Source of the DNA: Lophius americanus
Taxonomy: Eukaryota; Chordata; Actinopteri; Lophiiformes; Lophiidae
DNA: 64,000 bases
Assembly: GCA_037951165.1 (NCBI GenBank)
Contig: JBBDHG010000024.1
Span: forward strand, 9,713,001 to 9,777,000
Direction: 5' to 3'
Position numbers and translations under genes: made by a program. Under the pieces are notes generated by a model. The model was not told the origin of the DNA and did no database searches. It was given only the letters and a program-made list of their open reading frames with translations. This document shows positions 47,120 to 58,254 of this stretch, piece by piece; the stretch's first letter is position 1; every line of letters begins with the position of its first letter.

Positions 47120-47470
47120 ACGTTACCACGTGGCGCAGTGGCCTTGTCGGATTCGTAAAACCGAAGACCACGGGTTCAAACCCCATCTTGTCCTGATGAC
47201 GTCACCCTGCGGCACGATTCAACCTATCCTTTAGCGGCTGTACTTCTTCCCATTCGGAAGATCGGAAGGTAGCCGGCTTGAACCCCATCGAGTCTACATG
47301 ACTTGGGTCCTTCAGCAAGACCCTGTACCCAACATGATCCATGGGTGCTCCAAAGGGGCTGCTTTCTGCCCTCTTAGATATGGGTGGAATGCAGTGCAGT
47401 AATTTCACTTTGTTGTACTGTCTATGACTGTATGTGATTGATAAAGGTTCAATTATAAATCTTAAACTGA
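47120..47470 (+). mobile_element. tRNA-derived SINE, possibly dimeric
   Basis: An A-box-like 'tggcgcagtgg' (47131-47141) and B box 'ggttcaaacc' (47173-47182) are followed by a second tRNA-like piece with 'ggcttgaacccc' (about 47276-47287). The body includes 'gggtccttcagcaagacc', and the tail 'ttgtactgtctatgactgt' and 'gattgataaagg' matches other fish SINE ends. Not a tRNA gene. Confidence 0.7.
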
Positions 47471-47479
47471 ACTGAAGGT

Positions 47480-48840
47480 TTTTATTTTCGGAACAAGTCT
47501 CGTTTCTACCTAGATGTCAGAAAAATACTTTTTCTGTTGGACTGTTCTTGATAATGGTGATCTTCTTTACATAAATGCATCGTCTCACCGTCATCACATG
47601 ATGAAGACTGTGTATTTTGGAGATTGGAGGTTCATTAAAAATGGTAGGCAGTCATCATTGCAGACTGTCTTCAACATGTCGGCTTAGTCACCGCTATGTT
47701 TTTATTTTCAAGGCCATTTTTGGTAGACTTATTCTTATTTATCCGCCTTCTGTCCCAAAGGCGTGGCCTCTAACACTGAGTTTGGTATAAAAGCCCTGCG
47801 TGTTTTCTGCACCATCAGCTTGGAGTAGTCTACGGAATGACCTTTAACTCTAGCCAATAGGTACTCTAGGAATCTGAGGTGAGTAATAATTATAAATGTT
47901 TTAACTGAATGTAAATTCTCTGGCGCTTTGTTGGATTCCCACCAAGTAATTGTTGTTTTTATATTGTTTCTGAAACCATATGTACTGCTGCCATTTCGAG
48001 CGGGTCCGTCTTGAAGAAGAGATTTTAATCTCAGTGGGACAAACCTTCTGTCCTTCGCTTTGAGATTTAAAAATAGAATACTTCATAGTAAACCTGGGAT
48101 CAGGAGTTAGAATCTCACCAGGGCCTCCATACCCAGTCTCTGGGGGTGTTCTCTTAAGTCTACCCATGTTGCAGGGCCCAAACCGGCACAAATGGGTCCG
48201 GAGGGGCTATTGATGTAAGTCCTGTCGTAGCCCCTCTCTGATGGGGAGAAGTCAAAAACAAACTTTCCTTAGGCCGTCCACTTAATGGATGGTCCGCGGT
48301 TTGACCTTGGCCCCTTGCAGGGGGTCAAACCTGAAGGGTGTCTAGTCTCTGCCAGCAGTTTCTGAATGTGGGTCGAATGGTTGAAATCTGACTGGTGTTG
48401 TAAAACACTTACAGCGGTCAAGCAGACTAGAAAGTACCATCCATTTGTTCAAGAAAGTGTGGTCTCAATGTTTGGACCTGTGCTGTATCTATGTGGGCTT
48501 ATACAGTACGTTTGTTTGATGTTAGTTTATTTACATGCTGTTTTTACTATACAGACAGCTACAAGTGCAGCATTGGAGTCCGAGACAAATAAACCCTGAG
48601 AAAAGAATAACGTTTTGTATCACAGCATGCAGTCCAGCCAGTAAATTATAATCCCATTTAAAGTAAAAGATAAATAATATGTCAAGTTCTGCTATGATTT
48701 TTTTTTTTCGGAAAAATTCTCCATCAGATCCTACAAGTATCCTCCACAGTTCCATCGTCTTTTCCAAATAGTGAGACATTTGGGTAGTTTGTACAATTAT
48801 TGTGAAACTGTGTGACGCTGCTTAAAACGGCTGAATATTT
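47480..48840. other. Intronic sequence, no gene recognised
   Basis: Around 48040-48370 there are repeat-like phrases (for example 'gcagggcccaaaccggcac') that may be an unrecognised SINE. Short open frames have no support. Confidence 0.35.
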
Positions 48841-48849
48841 TATTGTGAT

Positions 48850-49090
48850 TGAAGGATAAGCGGAAATAGTTAAGGGGAATAGTTGTGTGTCTGTTTGCTG
48901 CTGATGTAAAACCCATGGAATCATCAGAAAGAAAGCAGACCAAGAAGTGAGTATTTATATTGCTTCAGAACATTAATTAAATTGAATTAGCCTAGGGGCT
49001 TTGTTTGCGAACAAAAACAGCGAAGGCAACATCCCACAATAACAGATATTTATGTATCACATAATGCATTGAGGCTTTAAAACAATATGA
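48850..49090. promoter_or_regulatory. Candidate conserved non-coding element
   Basis: 'cattaattaaattgaattag' followed by complex sequence without repeats, in intron 1. Homeodomain-type ATTAA cores cluster here. Inference only. Confidence 0.3.
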
Positions 49091-49194
49091 ATTCACTGGA
49101 GAACTTTATTTTTTCCTCTGAAGTGGATGCAGGCACAAACGTGAGGATTGAAAACATACAACAGTAATATCAGTCTGTAAATAATTATTTCCAC

Positions 49195-49770
49195 AAAAAG
49201 AATTATGAAATTATCATTGATGCATCCACTGCAGATCCTTCATGTGAACGCCATAACTCAAAAACTATTTCACGGATCATTTTGAAATTTTATGCCCCTA
49301 TATACATTGGTGTGAGAAGGAACTGGGCAGATTTTGGGGGAGGTCAGTAGCATATGTTTGCTGCTATTTGGAAATTTAATCTCGAATATCATAGATTTCT
49401 GGGCAAAACTTTCACAGTCATTGGTCCAATTTAGTCGAAATTTGGTGCATATTAATCGAATTGAGGAACTTCACCTGTTATTTAACATATTTTAGTCTAA
49501 ACATTCATATTTAACTCACTAGGAGGAGCTAGTTTTTTTATTAAAAAACACAAATCGTTGGTTGGATTTCATCCAATTTTGGTGCATAAGAATCGAATCA
49601 AGGAAATCTATCTTTTCTATATAATAGTTTACTCCAATAGTTCATATATTACTCACTGGGGGAGCCCCTTTTACTAATTTGCAGAGTTCTATCGCTGGAG
49701 CTGTTTGTACAATGCAGGGGATTTGGGGGTAATACCCTACTCTTGTTGTTTGGGGTGACAGAACTGGCCC
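49195..49770 (-). repeat. Dispersed repeat family A, reverse copy
   Basis: In order: 'gcagatccttcatgtgaac', 'aactcaaaaactatttcacg', 'gtgtgagaaggaactgg', 'gaaatttggtgcatatta' and 'tgtacaatgcaggggattt'. The 'aatttggtgcat' module occurs twice. Confidence 0.85.
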
Positions 49771-50194
49771 GGTTACCTCTACCTCTATGAAGAACACATC
49801 TATAGTACAGTATGTGTCATTTATTGTGTTCATTAACTTATGCAGCACTATATAGTCTATTCTATATTCTATTAAATGCATGAAAAGGAATTGCATTTAT
49901 TTGACCACCACAGATGAATTAGTACGACAGCTCATCCATCCGCGTCTTATCCAGTCACCCATGTGATCAGATAAAATAAAAGTATCAAGGCACGTCCGCC
50001 GATGGGTTTCCTACGGCTGTTATGGTCTTTACATCTCATTCGATTTTTAAATAACTGCTATTACTGATGTTATTGTCTTTGTTTTACCCCATTATTGTAG
50101 TTTAGGACTAATTACAGTGTTATAATATGAATACTGATGAAGAAGAAAAGAAATGCATAATCGCTGCCATGTTTGTCTTTGCACTCTTATCCCA

Positions 50195-50810
50195 AAGTGT
50201 CAGAAGTATCCAGGCCCGACCCGTGTCTGTGGCCCGTCTGGTGTAGTTGGTGTCCCGTTAAGGAAAGTTTTGTCAGCCTGAGAGATTCTGCTTGGATCAA
50301 CTTTTCTTGAACAATCAGTGCTAACATCCAGGGAACTCATACTGCACAGGGAAGAACAACATGGGTCATGACCACATGTTGGACATTGGAGTATTCGGTC
50401 AGTGTGGCTGGTATCTCCGGTCTCCGATGCTGCTCCTTCAGCACACCGCAGCATAGAAGGGAGCGCTGCCAACAACGGACTGGTAGAAGAACCAGCATCT
50501 TGCTGCACACGTTGAAGGATCTCGGCTTCCTCAGGAAGTAGAGTCTGCACATCCCCTTCTTCTAAACAGACTCAGTGATGGTCTTACAATTCAGTCTGTT
50601 GTCAAGGTGCATGCTCAGATATTTGTAATTCTCCCCCAGAATGCACAGTGGTTGTGTGGTTATGGTGGTGCGCCTGAACCGTCTCAGACAGAACAATGCC
50701 CAGTTGGACTACCTGTGTTCTGCCTGTCAGGTAGTCAGTAATCCAGGCGATGGTGGACGATGACCTAACAAAGAGAGCAGCGTAATTTAATAATAATTTA
50801 TAATACACTA
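50195..50810 (-). pseudogene. LINE reverse-transcriptase remnant (jockey-like type)
   Basis: On the minus strand, STIAWITDYLTGRTQVVQLG is followed after a deletion by YKYLSMHLDNRLNCKTITESV, a stop, and KKGMCRLYFLRKPRSFNVCSKML. These are the conserved segments before and after the catalytic YADD of a fish non-LTR retrotransposon. The YADD region itself is deleted, so the copy is dead. A second copy of the neighbouring segment lies at 52.8-53.3 kb, on the same strand. Confidence 0.85.
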
Positions 50811-51439
50811 TTTAAAAACCAGCACAGTTCCTAACATGGTCCAGTTTTAGACCCAACGACAGGACATGGAATGGTCCAGACAGAATTTGCTGCGGTCCTT
50901 TAAAAGTAAAGTCTGCTCATAGGTCAACTGAAAGGGACTCGGGTTCATTCTTCCTTCTCACTGTCATCGCTGTCAATCAAAACAAATCACATTTTATTAT
51001 TATTTATGTGCCAATACCCAAAAAATGTCAACTCAAGGTTCTTTCCATAAAGAGCCGGTGTAGACTGAACTCTTTATTTATTAGAGACCCAGCATATTCC
51101 TTCAAGATTTCTGATAGAGAGGGAGAGAGAAGAGGGGAGCGGGCTCATCTTCATCATCTGAGAACGTGTAAATCTTAGTTTGTGTGCTCACACACTCCCT
51201 TTTGTAGAAAGTGAGCACTACGGGACACCTTTGCTCATAGACTTGGGGGTCAGAGAGGACGTGGTTGACCTTCGTGAATTGGGGGCAGTCTGTTAAAAAA
51301 AAAAGAATGGTACCATTTGATGATTAAAAAAAGGTTGACGCTCAACTATTTCATTCTCTGGATCAGGAGAAAAGGTCATAGGTTGTTAAAACTGAATAAA
51401 TTAAAGTCTAAAATCAATAAAAAAAAACAGGTGCTTAAA

Positions 51440-51875
51440 TGTCCTCCAGATGCTTGGGGGCGAGATGGGTGATACTGTTGACGGCATGAACATGGCCTTT
51501 CTCGGGTCTGTTAGCAATTTGTGGAAGATCTAAGAGTGGATTTATGGATTTATGCAGTGGAGAGAGTTTATTTGGTTTTTTGGAATTAGCAGCTTTGACT
51601 TTTGCCTTCTTGCTGACAAACCACCTCCTCCCAGGTTATCGACATCTCCTTCATCATTGAGCTTTGAACCAAAATGTGCTCACAGCGGTACTGCGATGTT
51701 TGGCTTCGCGACTAAATGATCCGTGACGCTCACGTCAATAGATGCTTGCTGAAATGTTTTCGAGAGATAAGACTCAGCGGCACAAAAGGCCAGTATTTGC
51801 ATAATAACACCAATTAGATGATGTCATTAACGAGTGAAAGTCAAACATCTAATAGTGGAACATAATGTGGAATAG
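51440..51875. promoter_or_regulatory. Candidate conserved non-coding element
   Basis: It ends in 'tttgcataataacaccaatt', 'agatgatgtcattaacgag' and related words that combine POU-like and homeodomain-like sites. It is high complexity, contains no transposon, and lies in presumptive ntng2 intron 1. Confidence 0.4.
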
Positions 51876-52549
51876 TGACGAACTATGACCTTTCTGTCAT
51901 GTGTCGGATCCAAATCGTCCATCACTGTTAGCATTTAAGAATTTATATTTGGAGGGGGTCATTATGTATTGGGTCACAGTGTGCTGAAGGACAGGAGTTG
52001 AAGAGTGGCACCGTCATCATGATGAGTTCCACATATCTTATAAGTTCCTTTCAATGATTTGCCATCATGGAAAGTTCTATTTATATCCCCAAAAAGGGAA
52101 TATTAATGAATCGTCGCTGCCGCAGATCCTTCGTGTTAACACAATAACTCAAAAACCATTTCACTGATCATTTTCTAATTTTCTACCCACATAGACCTTA
52201 GTGTGAGGAAGAACTGGATTGAGTTGCTGAAATGTGCTAACCATTACCAATGTTGTCCAAATGTACATCATATGATCTGCCACAAGCAGATTTAACTGCT
52301 TAATATTTATAATATTTCATGGTAATAGTTCATTTTTGACTCACTAGGAGAAGGAGCTTTTTCGTGACGGTTACTACCCAACCACATGTCCGGTTAGGTT
52401 TGTCCAAATTTTGTTCATATGAATCTGCACAAGGAGATCTATATTTTATATTTAGTATTACATTGTAATAGTGTAATTAGTCTGGTTTTATTAATGAGCT
52501 CAGAAAAAATCGTTATCTTATTGAGTCCCTATGGGATCTTATCTTAGAG

Positions 52550-53523
52550 CAAATGAGTCAAACTCCAGGCCCGCGGGCCACATCCCATATTCATGCACCT
52601 GACTGCTCTTCAGCAACGGTCTACTTTTACTGTGACAGAAGAAAGAAACGATTAAATCATAACCCATTGATTTTAGATGTAATTTGGGATTGTAAGAATG
52701 TAGTTTTATGGGCTGTTGTTGATGGCTGTGAATAAAAACTTTTAATTGGAAATTATTCTGTGTAACTATGATAATAGAGAGGGAGAATGATTTATGCTAA
52801 TCTACTTTAAGATAAGATAAAATAAGATAAACCTTTATTAGTCCCACAACGGGGAAATTACAGTGTTACAGCAGCGAAGAGCATATTATAGAATAACATT
52901 ATATACAATGAAATGAAATGAAATGTGCAGTTGAAATGTGGACATGTTGAATAGTATACTGTCCCATAGTGCGAAATGTGTATGTGCGTGTGTGTGTGTG
53001 TGTATGCGTGCGTTAGTAGCAGTGCCGGTTAAATAGTCTGACTGCTGCAGGAAGGAAAGATCGGCGATATGGCTCCTTCACACACTTGGGGTGAAGGAGC
53101 CTGTCGCTGAAGGAGACCTCCAGTGCAGAGATGGTTTCTTGCATGGGGTGGGAGACGTTGTCTCGGAGAGATGACAGCTTGTCCATCATTCTCCTGTCTC
53201 CCACCTCCTGCACTGAGTCCAGAGGACAAACCAGGACCGAACTGGCCTTCCTGATTAGTTTGTCCGTTTTGCTCCTGTCAGCAGCTGAGATGCTGCTGCC
53301 CCAGCAGACCACTCCATAAAAGATACTTTGAATACTCCATACTTTGAATTGAATCTGTAATTTGAGTATTTTACTATTCCGTTGGTTTGTTCAGAATTCT
53401 AAAAAATGAGTACATAAACTAATAAAAAAAAATGTTATACTTTGGTTTAAAGTCCTGTTCTGACCTCAATGTGGTCTCCATTTTTAAGTTTGGCCCCGTC
53501 TGTGATTGAGTTTGACACCCCTG
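52550..53523. mobile_element. hAT-like DNA transposon with terminal inverted repeats
   Basis: The left end CAAATGAGTCAAACTC and the right end GAGTTTGACACCCCTG form imperfect 16-bp inverted repeats; the right end is the canonical CAGGGGTGTCAAACTC seen in Charlie-like hAT elements. Flanks TCTTAGAG and TCTAAGGG look like an 8-bp target duplication with two changes, as expected for hAT. No transposase frame remains, so it is non-autonomous, and a LINE fragment sits inside. Confidence 0.8.
52805..53320 (-). pseudogene. 5'-truncated LINE inside the hAT element
   Basis: The minus strand encodes VCWGSSISAADRSKTDKLIRKASSVL and then RRMMDKLSSLRDNVSHPM and CVKEPYRRSFLPAAVRLFNRH, the C-terminal domain of a fish jockey-like LINE. 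A 3' UTR ending in 'ggactaataaaggtttatc' and GATAA-type repeats follows. The 99-codon frame is intact to its stop, so this copy is younger than the one at 50.2 kb. Confidence 0.9.
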
Positions 53524-53734
53524 TCTAAGGGAGAATATTACTGACCTCATAGAAATAGTTAGGTTGAGTCAATATTTACTGTTTGAGATTATTAATGATC
53601 ACATTTAGTCTGAGGAGTTCAATCAGGGGGGATTGCTTGTACAATGTTTGTAATCTATCTAATGTTTCTAATTGATTATTCGGTATATATCTTTGCTGTA
53701 GGGGATGACAGCATAGGTCGAGTTTTTAGTCTAA

Positions 53735-54360
53735 CCTGTTTTTCTGAGTTTTCTTTCTCTTTAGTAGGAAGCCCACTGCACCACCCAGTACCAACTCTAA
53801 CAACCGCTACAATATTGGCATTTAAAACAATAGGTTACCATACTTAAAGCTAGGAGATAAGAAGGCCTGTTGGGAGGTGAAGTAAATCACAGGTACCTCT
53901 GTTGAAATAGAAGCTATATGACCCGTCATCAAAACAAGTTCATCGATTTGGCCCTGCAGAGGGTCCAGAAGGCTTCACACGTTTCCATCACACAGAGCTG
54001 TTTCAGCAGCAAAATGGAACCTAGACTATATTAGACATATGGTTTTAATGTTATGGCTACTTGATATACAATCATAATATAATAGACTGTGATAGAACAC
54101 TGGGAGTCCATATTGATTGTTGAGCCTTGTGTAGGTTCTCATAGTGTATTAAAGACCCCAGGGGAATCCATAAGACACTTATATTCATTATAACCCACAT
54201 CAATAAAGTTTTATGAGTGTTAAAATCATTATGTGTGTTTATGAGTGGGGTCATAAATCGCTGTGAAGGCTTATAATTGACCACGAATCGCCCGTGCTGT
54301 GGAAGTGATCTTCATAGAAAGTGTTACCAAATTATTTTAGGGATATTCCCCCCCCACATA
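53735..54360. other. Intronic sequence, nothing recognised
   Basis: AT-rich, no named repeat, no exon. Confidence 0.4.
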
Positions 54361-54364
54361 GCTG

Positions 54365-55085
54365 TTCCTCTGTTTGCTCCCTCGCTGCCGGCGGCGTCGA
54401 CTCCGTAGTAACTCAGATTGGTTATGCAGTTCTGATTTGAGTAATCGAAGGCAGGCGGTCGGACTTAAGGCGGCCGCTTCATGTGAGGAAGTGTGCGGTG
54501 GGAGTCGCTGTCTGTCGGCGGCATCAGAGCCGACTGCGTCAGAGGCAACGACCTGACAGGTACATATTGTCAGGGCCCATTGGTTCCTTTGTGGCGCGGC
54601 TGACAGATTGTGGAGATGATGTTAAAACTGGATCGGGTCTGTTTGTGATTCAGAACGTCGCGCTCATGCAGCAGAATGCTGAGCAGCGGCCTTAAAACTG
54701 CCAATGAATTTTAATTTTTACATTTTTATCCCCGGAGCAGTCCACTCTGAGAATAATTACTATTGTCTGCAGCGTCTGGAAGCGTGCAGAAGAGTTTGTT
54801 GCGGCCCTTCGTCTGCGACAGCCAACGAATGCACGGCCGCACGCAGAAAGAATTATGCCGGATGAAGGAGTGACTCTGACGCTGCACATTTTCTAATGTG
54901 AATCAAAGAGCAGCGGGATAATAGAAATCTCCTCTTGAATATAGACGGAAATCGCTGTTTGAAATGAATTTATTCATTGCTGGTGGAGCGGCTCCGGGCC
55001 TGCTGTCAGCGTGATGTCACAGACACGCTTACGGAAGGCTGGAAAGCATGGAACGGCGTTTTGTAATTAGGACGCAAAGAGAGTA
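54365..55085. promoter_or_regulatory. Candidate conserved non-coding element (strong texture)
   Basis: About 700 bp with raised GC and CpG content and no repeats. It contains 'gagaataattactattg', 'gccaatgaattttaatttt' and 'gttttgtaattaggacgc'. Open frames at 54374-54889 lie on both strands and lack domains. It resembles an enhancer or an unrecognised exon/promoter within intron 1. Confidence 0.4.
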
Positions 55086-55419
55086 ACTTTGTAGAAGATC
55101 TTAAGTTTCCCATAAAGAGAGCAGAAACCATTGATATTACATAACCTAAAAAAAACCCATTTATTAAGTGTGGTTGTTTTTTTTTTACTGTCTCATATGA
55201 TTTATGGTCTTAGATTTATACTAAAACCATATTAAAACCAATAAATAAACCATATGACATCCTGGCTGATAGTAACTTATTGCAGATTTAATGCTATTGA
55301 TGTATGTTTAGGCCAATAAATTATAAAATGAAAATAAAAATCTCCAGTACTTGCAAAGAGAGCTGACAATTTAATTTTTCATCCGTAAAATATATATCTT
55401 GCTCATATTTCTATAAATC

Positions 55420-55795
55420 TGCAGTAATTGATTGGGGGCACTTGGGGCACAAGTTGTAAAACGCGATACAGCCGTACTAGCAGCCCTTTAAGTTAACACG
55501 GCAAACCGCGGGCAAACATGTGCCTCGCATCGAGCAAAAGCAGGAAAACATTAGCGTTCATTTAAAAGACCAGGATGTCCGATATTCATTCCTGGTCTCC
55601 GCCATAGATGCTTTGTTTGCATTTTGGTTGATTTGATTGCAGGATTGCACAGAAAATACTGGACAGATTTACAGCAAACTCTGACAAAGGAAGTAAAACG
55701 GACTAGGAAAGCATCCATTACATTTTGGTGCGGCTCCAGATAACAGAAAGGGTGCAAGATATTTGTTTCCCCCAATTTCTTTTATGCTGCAAAAC
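55420..55795. promoter_or_regulatory. Candidate conserved non-coding element
   Basis: It begins with 'gcagtaattgattgggggc' and continues as repeat-free complex sequence with 'ccctttaagttaacacgg' and 'ttgatttgattgcagg'. It ends where a family A copy begins. Confidence 0.35.
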
Positions 55796-55799
55796 AGGG

Positions 55800-56205
55800 C
55801 ATTTAATTAGTCTTAACTTATATCCCTCTTATTTAACTCCACAAATTCAATGTGACTCATTAATATTCTCAAACAGTCCACATTGATTCAACCAAACTAT
55901 TTCTATGAAGTCAGCAGTCTGCTCTAAGGTCAGATCCCGTTAAAGAACAAGACAGATTTCTTTGTGTAAATTCATTTGAACAACATTTAGGCTGAAAAAG
56001 CTCCCCCTCATGAGTCAATCATCAAGTATTAAAGTAAAATAATACAGATACATGATAGATCTCCTTGTGTAGTTTCATATGACACAATTTGGACATAATT
56101 GGACATACGGTTGGGAAGAATCGGTCACAAAAACTATTTTTTTGCAAAACAATTACATTAAAATACAACACATGTTAATTAGATCTCCTTGAGACGCTGA
56201 CCTCA
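55800..56205 (+). repeat. Dispersed repeat family A, forward partial copy
   Basis: It has 'caatgtgactcattaatat', 'atgaagtcagcagtctgctc', 'aaagctccccctcatgagtc' and 'agatctccttgagacgctg'. The terminal segment with 'ccatgaaatag' is missing. Confidence 0.8.
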
Positions 56206-56529
56206 TCATGGTCTTGCGGTTAAGATTCAGGTCCGAGTCCATGAGTGAACCGAAATCCCTGCCCTGATTTCAGCTCTCACTCCTGGAGCTGGCCATCGAC
56301 CTCTTTGTTTCTTGTCTCCAAGAAATTGTATCTTTGTTTACCTGAAGTCAATTTTAGCCGAGCCTATCCTTTAGGACTCTTTGACCATTGTCTGGGTGGT
56401 AACTGGTGTAATGCATGTGTATCCGCGGCTCTTCGTCGACCCAGTCGCTGCCTCCTAATCAGTGTGAAAGTAATAGCCACCTCAGAGTAGTCCTGCAGGA
56501 GCGGCTCTAACGTAATGAATTCCCTCACA

Positions 56530-57290
56530 TGAAATCAATCGTGAAAAACACGGCATGAATGCATCCAGAGACGAAGAGAGCAAAGTTCTCTTTACATGAT
56601 TCAAGCCTCTTTGGACCTAAACAAATGCTTGTGGTATTGATTTGGTTTGATATTAAACTCCACGAGCAGCAATGTCACGTTCTCGCTCTTTCAGTTCGCC
56701 AAAATAATTTTTGCCAGCCGGGCGTCTCCATGCTACTTTCTGGCTCAATGCTTTGGGGCAGTGAGCTGATGACGAGGGAGAATTACATTTGTCCAGTCAA
56801 ACCATAGGCAGTCTGGCAACAGCGTGTCATCGGCCTTGTGGTGCCGCCCGGGCAAAGCGGAGGCAGCGCTGGCAGTTAGCGCATCCAGCCACAGCTTGTT
56901 CTGAACCGCTATCTGCTCCTGCAGATTCTCCTCTTAACCCAGAGGCCCTCAATTTCACACAAATTGGAAGGAGACACGCCAGGCTGGGGCAGAATGACCC
57001 CAATGATAATGAAGGGCCAGCCTAAAATACATTACAGTTAAATCCATACTGAGAATAAAATTGTCTAAGGATGTTAATCCAACACTCAGTTCAGTCACGG
57101 CCACCTGTTCGGAATTAGAATTTGGATTATTTTTTTTATCATAAAAGATACATTTTAGTGGCCAAGCTAATTCCATAACTTTATGATTGATGCTGGCCCA
57201 TCATCAATTTTGGCCTTGAGTGGAATATTTCATGAAATTGTGTTCACAGTAATCATCGCTTAAATTGTGGTGCAGACGCGGTAAAGAAAA
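56530..57290. promoter_or_regulatory. Candidate conserved non-coding element (strongest in window)
   Basis: About 750 bp without any repeat. It includes 'tatgattgatgctggcccat', 'catcaattttggccttgag' and 'acagtaatcatcgcttaaat', which combine TAATC/ATCAAT-type homeodomain (PBX/OTX-like) words. Open frames (up to 82 codons) are interrupted and lack domains. Texture and length are those of ultraconserved-type vertebrate enhancers. Position is about 21 kb into presumptive ntng2 intron 1. Confidence 0.45.
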
Positions 57291-57739
57291 AAAACCCCAT
57301 CATGGCGTAAACACATGGAATTTGCATTACGTTGAACATTGGGTCACATTTGATGCAACATGAGCCGAGACACAGCAACAAGCTCTTAGCTGCAGTGTTG
57401 AAGCAGAGTAGGCTAAACCTGTTTGCCAAATCCTCTTGCGATGTTTATTGCAAGTGACTGACGACATAATCTGTTATGGAAATCAAAAAGTTTAGAATAT
57501 GAGTGAGAGTGTTTGAGCTACGATACCAATCCTCCACACTCGCCCACTTCCATGAGGAGAAGTCTGGTGCTGCAGAAATGTTTCTGTATCAGAGCTAAAG
57601 AGGCCCAGTGTAGCAGCCCAGGGTACAAAAGTCAGTAAATGCTGGGATAGAGGCTGGGCTAGCTGCCGGGCTAGCCGGGCTAGCTGCCTCTCCTTTATTT
57701 ATTATCTTATTTTTCATTGCTATTTTATCTAGGTCTATG

Positions 57740-57890
57740 CTCTCATCCCTGAGGGAGCAGTGGGCGGCCCCCTGTGAAGCGTCAATTGATCTTAGGTTTC
57801 AGGGTCTTGCTAAAGGACCCACGGCTTGTTGCGGTTGAGCGACGAAGATTCTACCCACTGATATAAAGGTGCAGGGGCTAAAACCGCCCA
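57740..57890. repeat. Fragment of common fish dispersed repeat
   Basis: 'gggagcagtgggcggccccc' and 'cagggtcttgctaaagga' match the body of a widespread teleost SINE/LINE-associated repeat. A short 'gggctagct' tandem precedes it (57655-57685). Confidence 0.5.
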
Positions 57891-57894
57891 TATA

Positions 57895-58140
57895 TATGAG
57901 GATGTTTTGTCCAAAAAAAAACCTGTGAGAACTCCTGCTAGTGAGAAGATATGATCCTGTATGTTAAAATAGTAAAAAAAAATCTGATAAATGCAACAAT
58001 TGGTCTCCTTGAGTTGATTAATCTGCACCAAAATTGAATTTAATCAGACCAATGTTTGACACAATTATTACCCGTAAACTGTGATTTAGGCAATAAAGCT
58101 CCCCCCAGTGACGGAAATATGCAACTGACCTTTCCCACAA
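57895..58140 (+). repeat. Dispersed repeat family A, forward partial copy
   Basis: 'ttggtctccttgagttgatt', 'caataaagctccccccagtg' and 'caactgacctttcccacaa' are the central module only. Confidence 0.75.
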
Positions 58141-58141
58141 C

Positions 58142-58250
58142 TAGAGGTGCCCCGATTACAAACTTTCTTGGCCCATTCCAATTACTGATTTTCAAAAATT
58201 TGAACCTACCGCTACCGATTTCGGCATACACACATACATACAGCAGTCCT
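58142..58250 (+). mobile_element. DNA-transposon end fragment (hAT-like)
   Basis: 'tagaggtgccccgattac' followed by 'accgctaccgatttcggc' resembles the terminal 'TAGGGGTGCCCCGAT' and 'CCGAT'-rich subterminal region of a fish hAT family. It truncates the family A copy. Confidence 0.5.
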
Positions 58251-58254
58251 ATAA

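Larger units (their letters stand above)
52030..53730 (-). repeat. Dispersed repeat family A, reverse copy split by hAT insertion
   Basis: The inner part (52030-52549) runs from 'gcagatccttcgtgttaac' to 'gggatcttatcttagag'. The outer part (53524-53730) resumes with 'tcatagaaatagttagg', 'ttgcttgtacaatg' and 'ggggatgacagcataggtc'. The two halves are colinear with the intact reverse copy at 32905-33245, so 974 bp were inserted between them. Confidence 0.85.

Noticed and set aside
47120..47190. tRNA gene
   Set aside because: Followed by a SINE body and tail. Acceptor-stem pairing is not evident.
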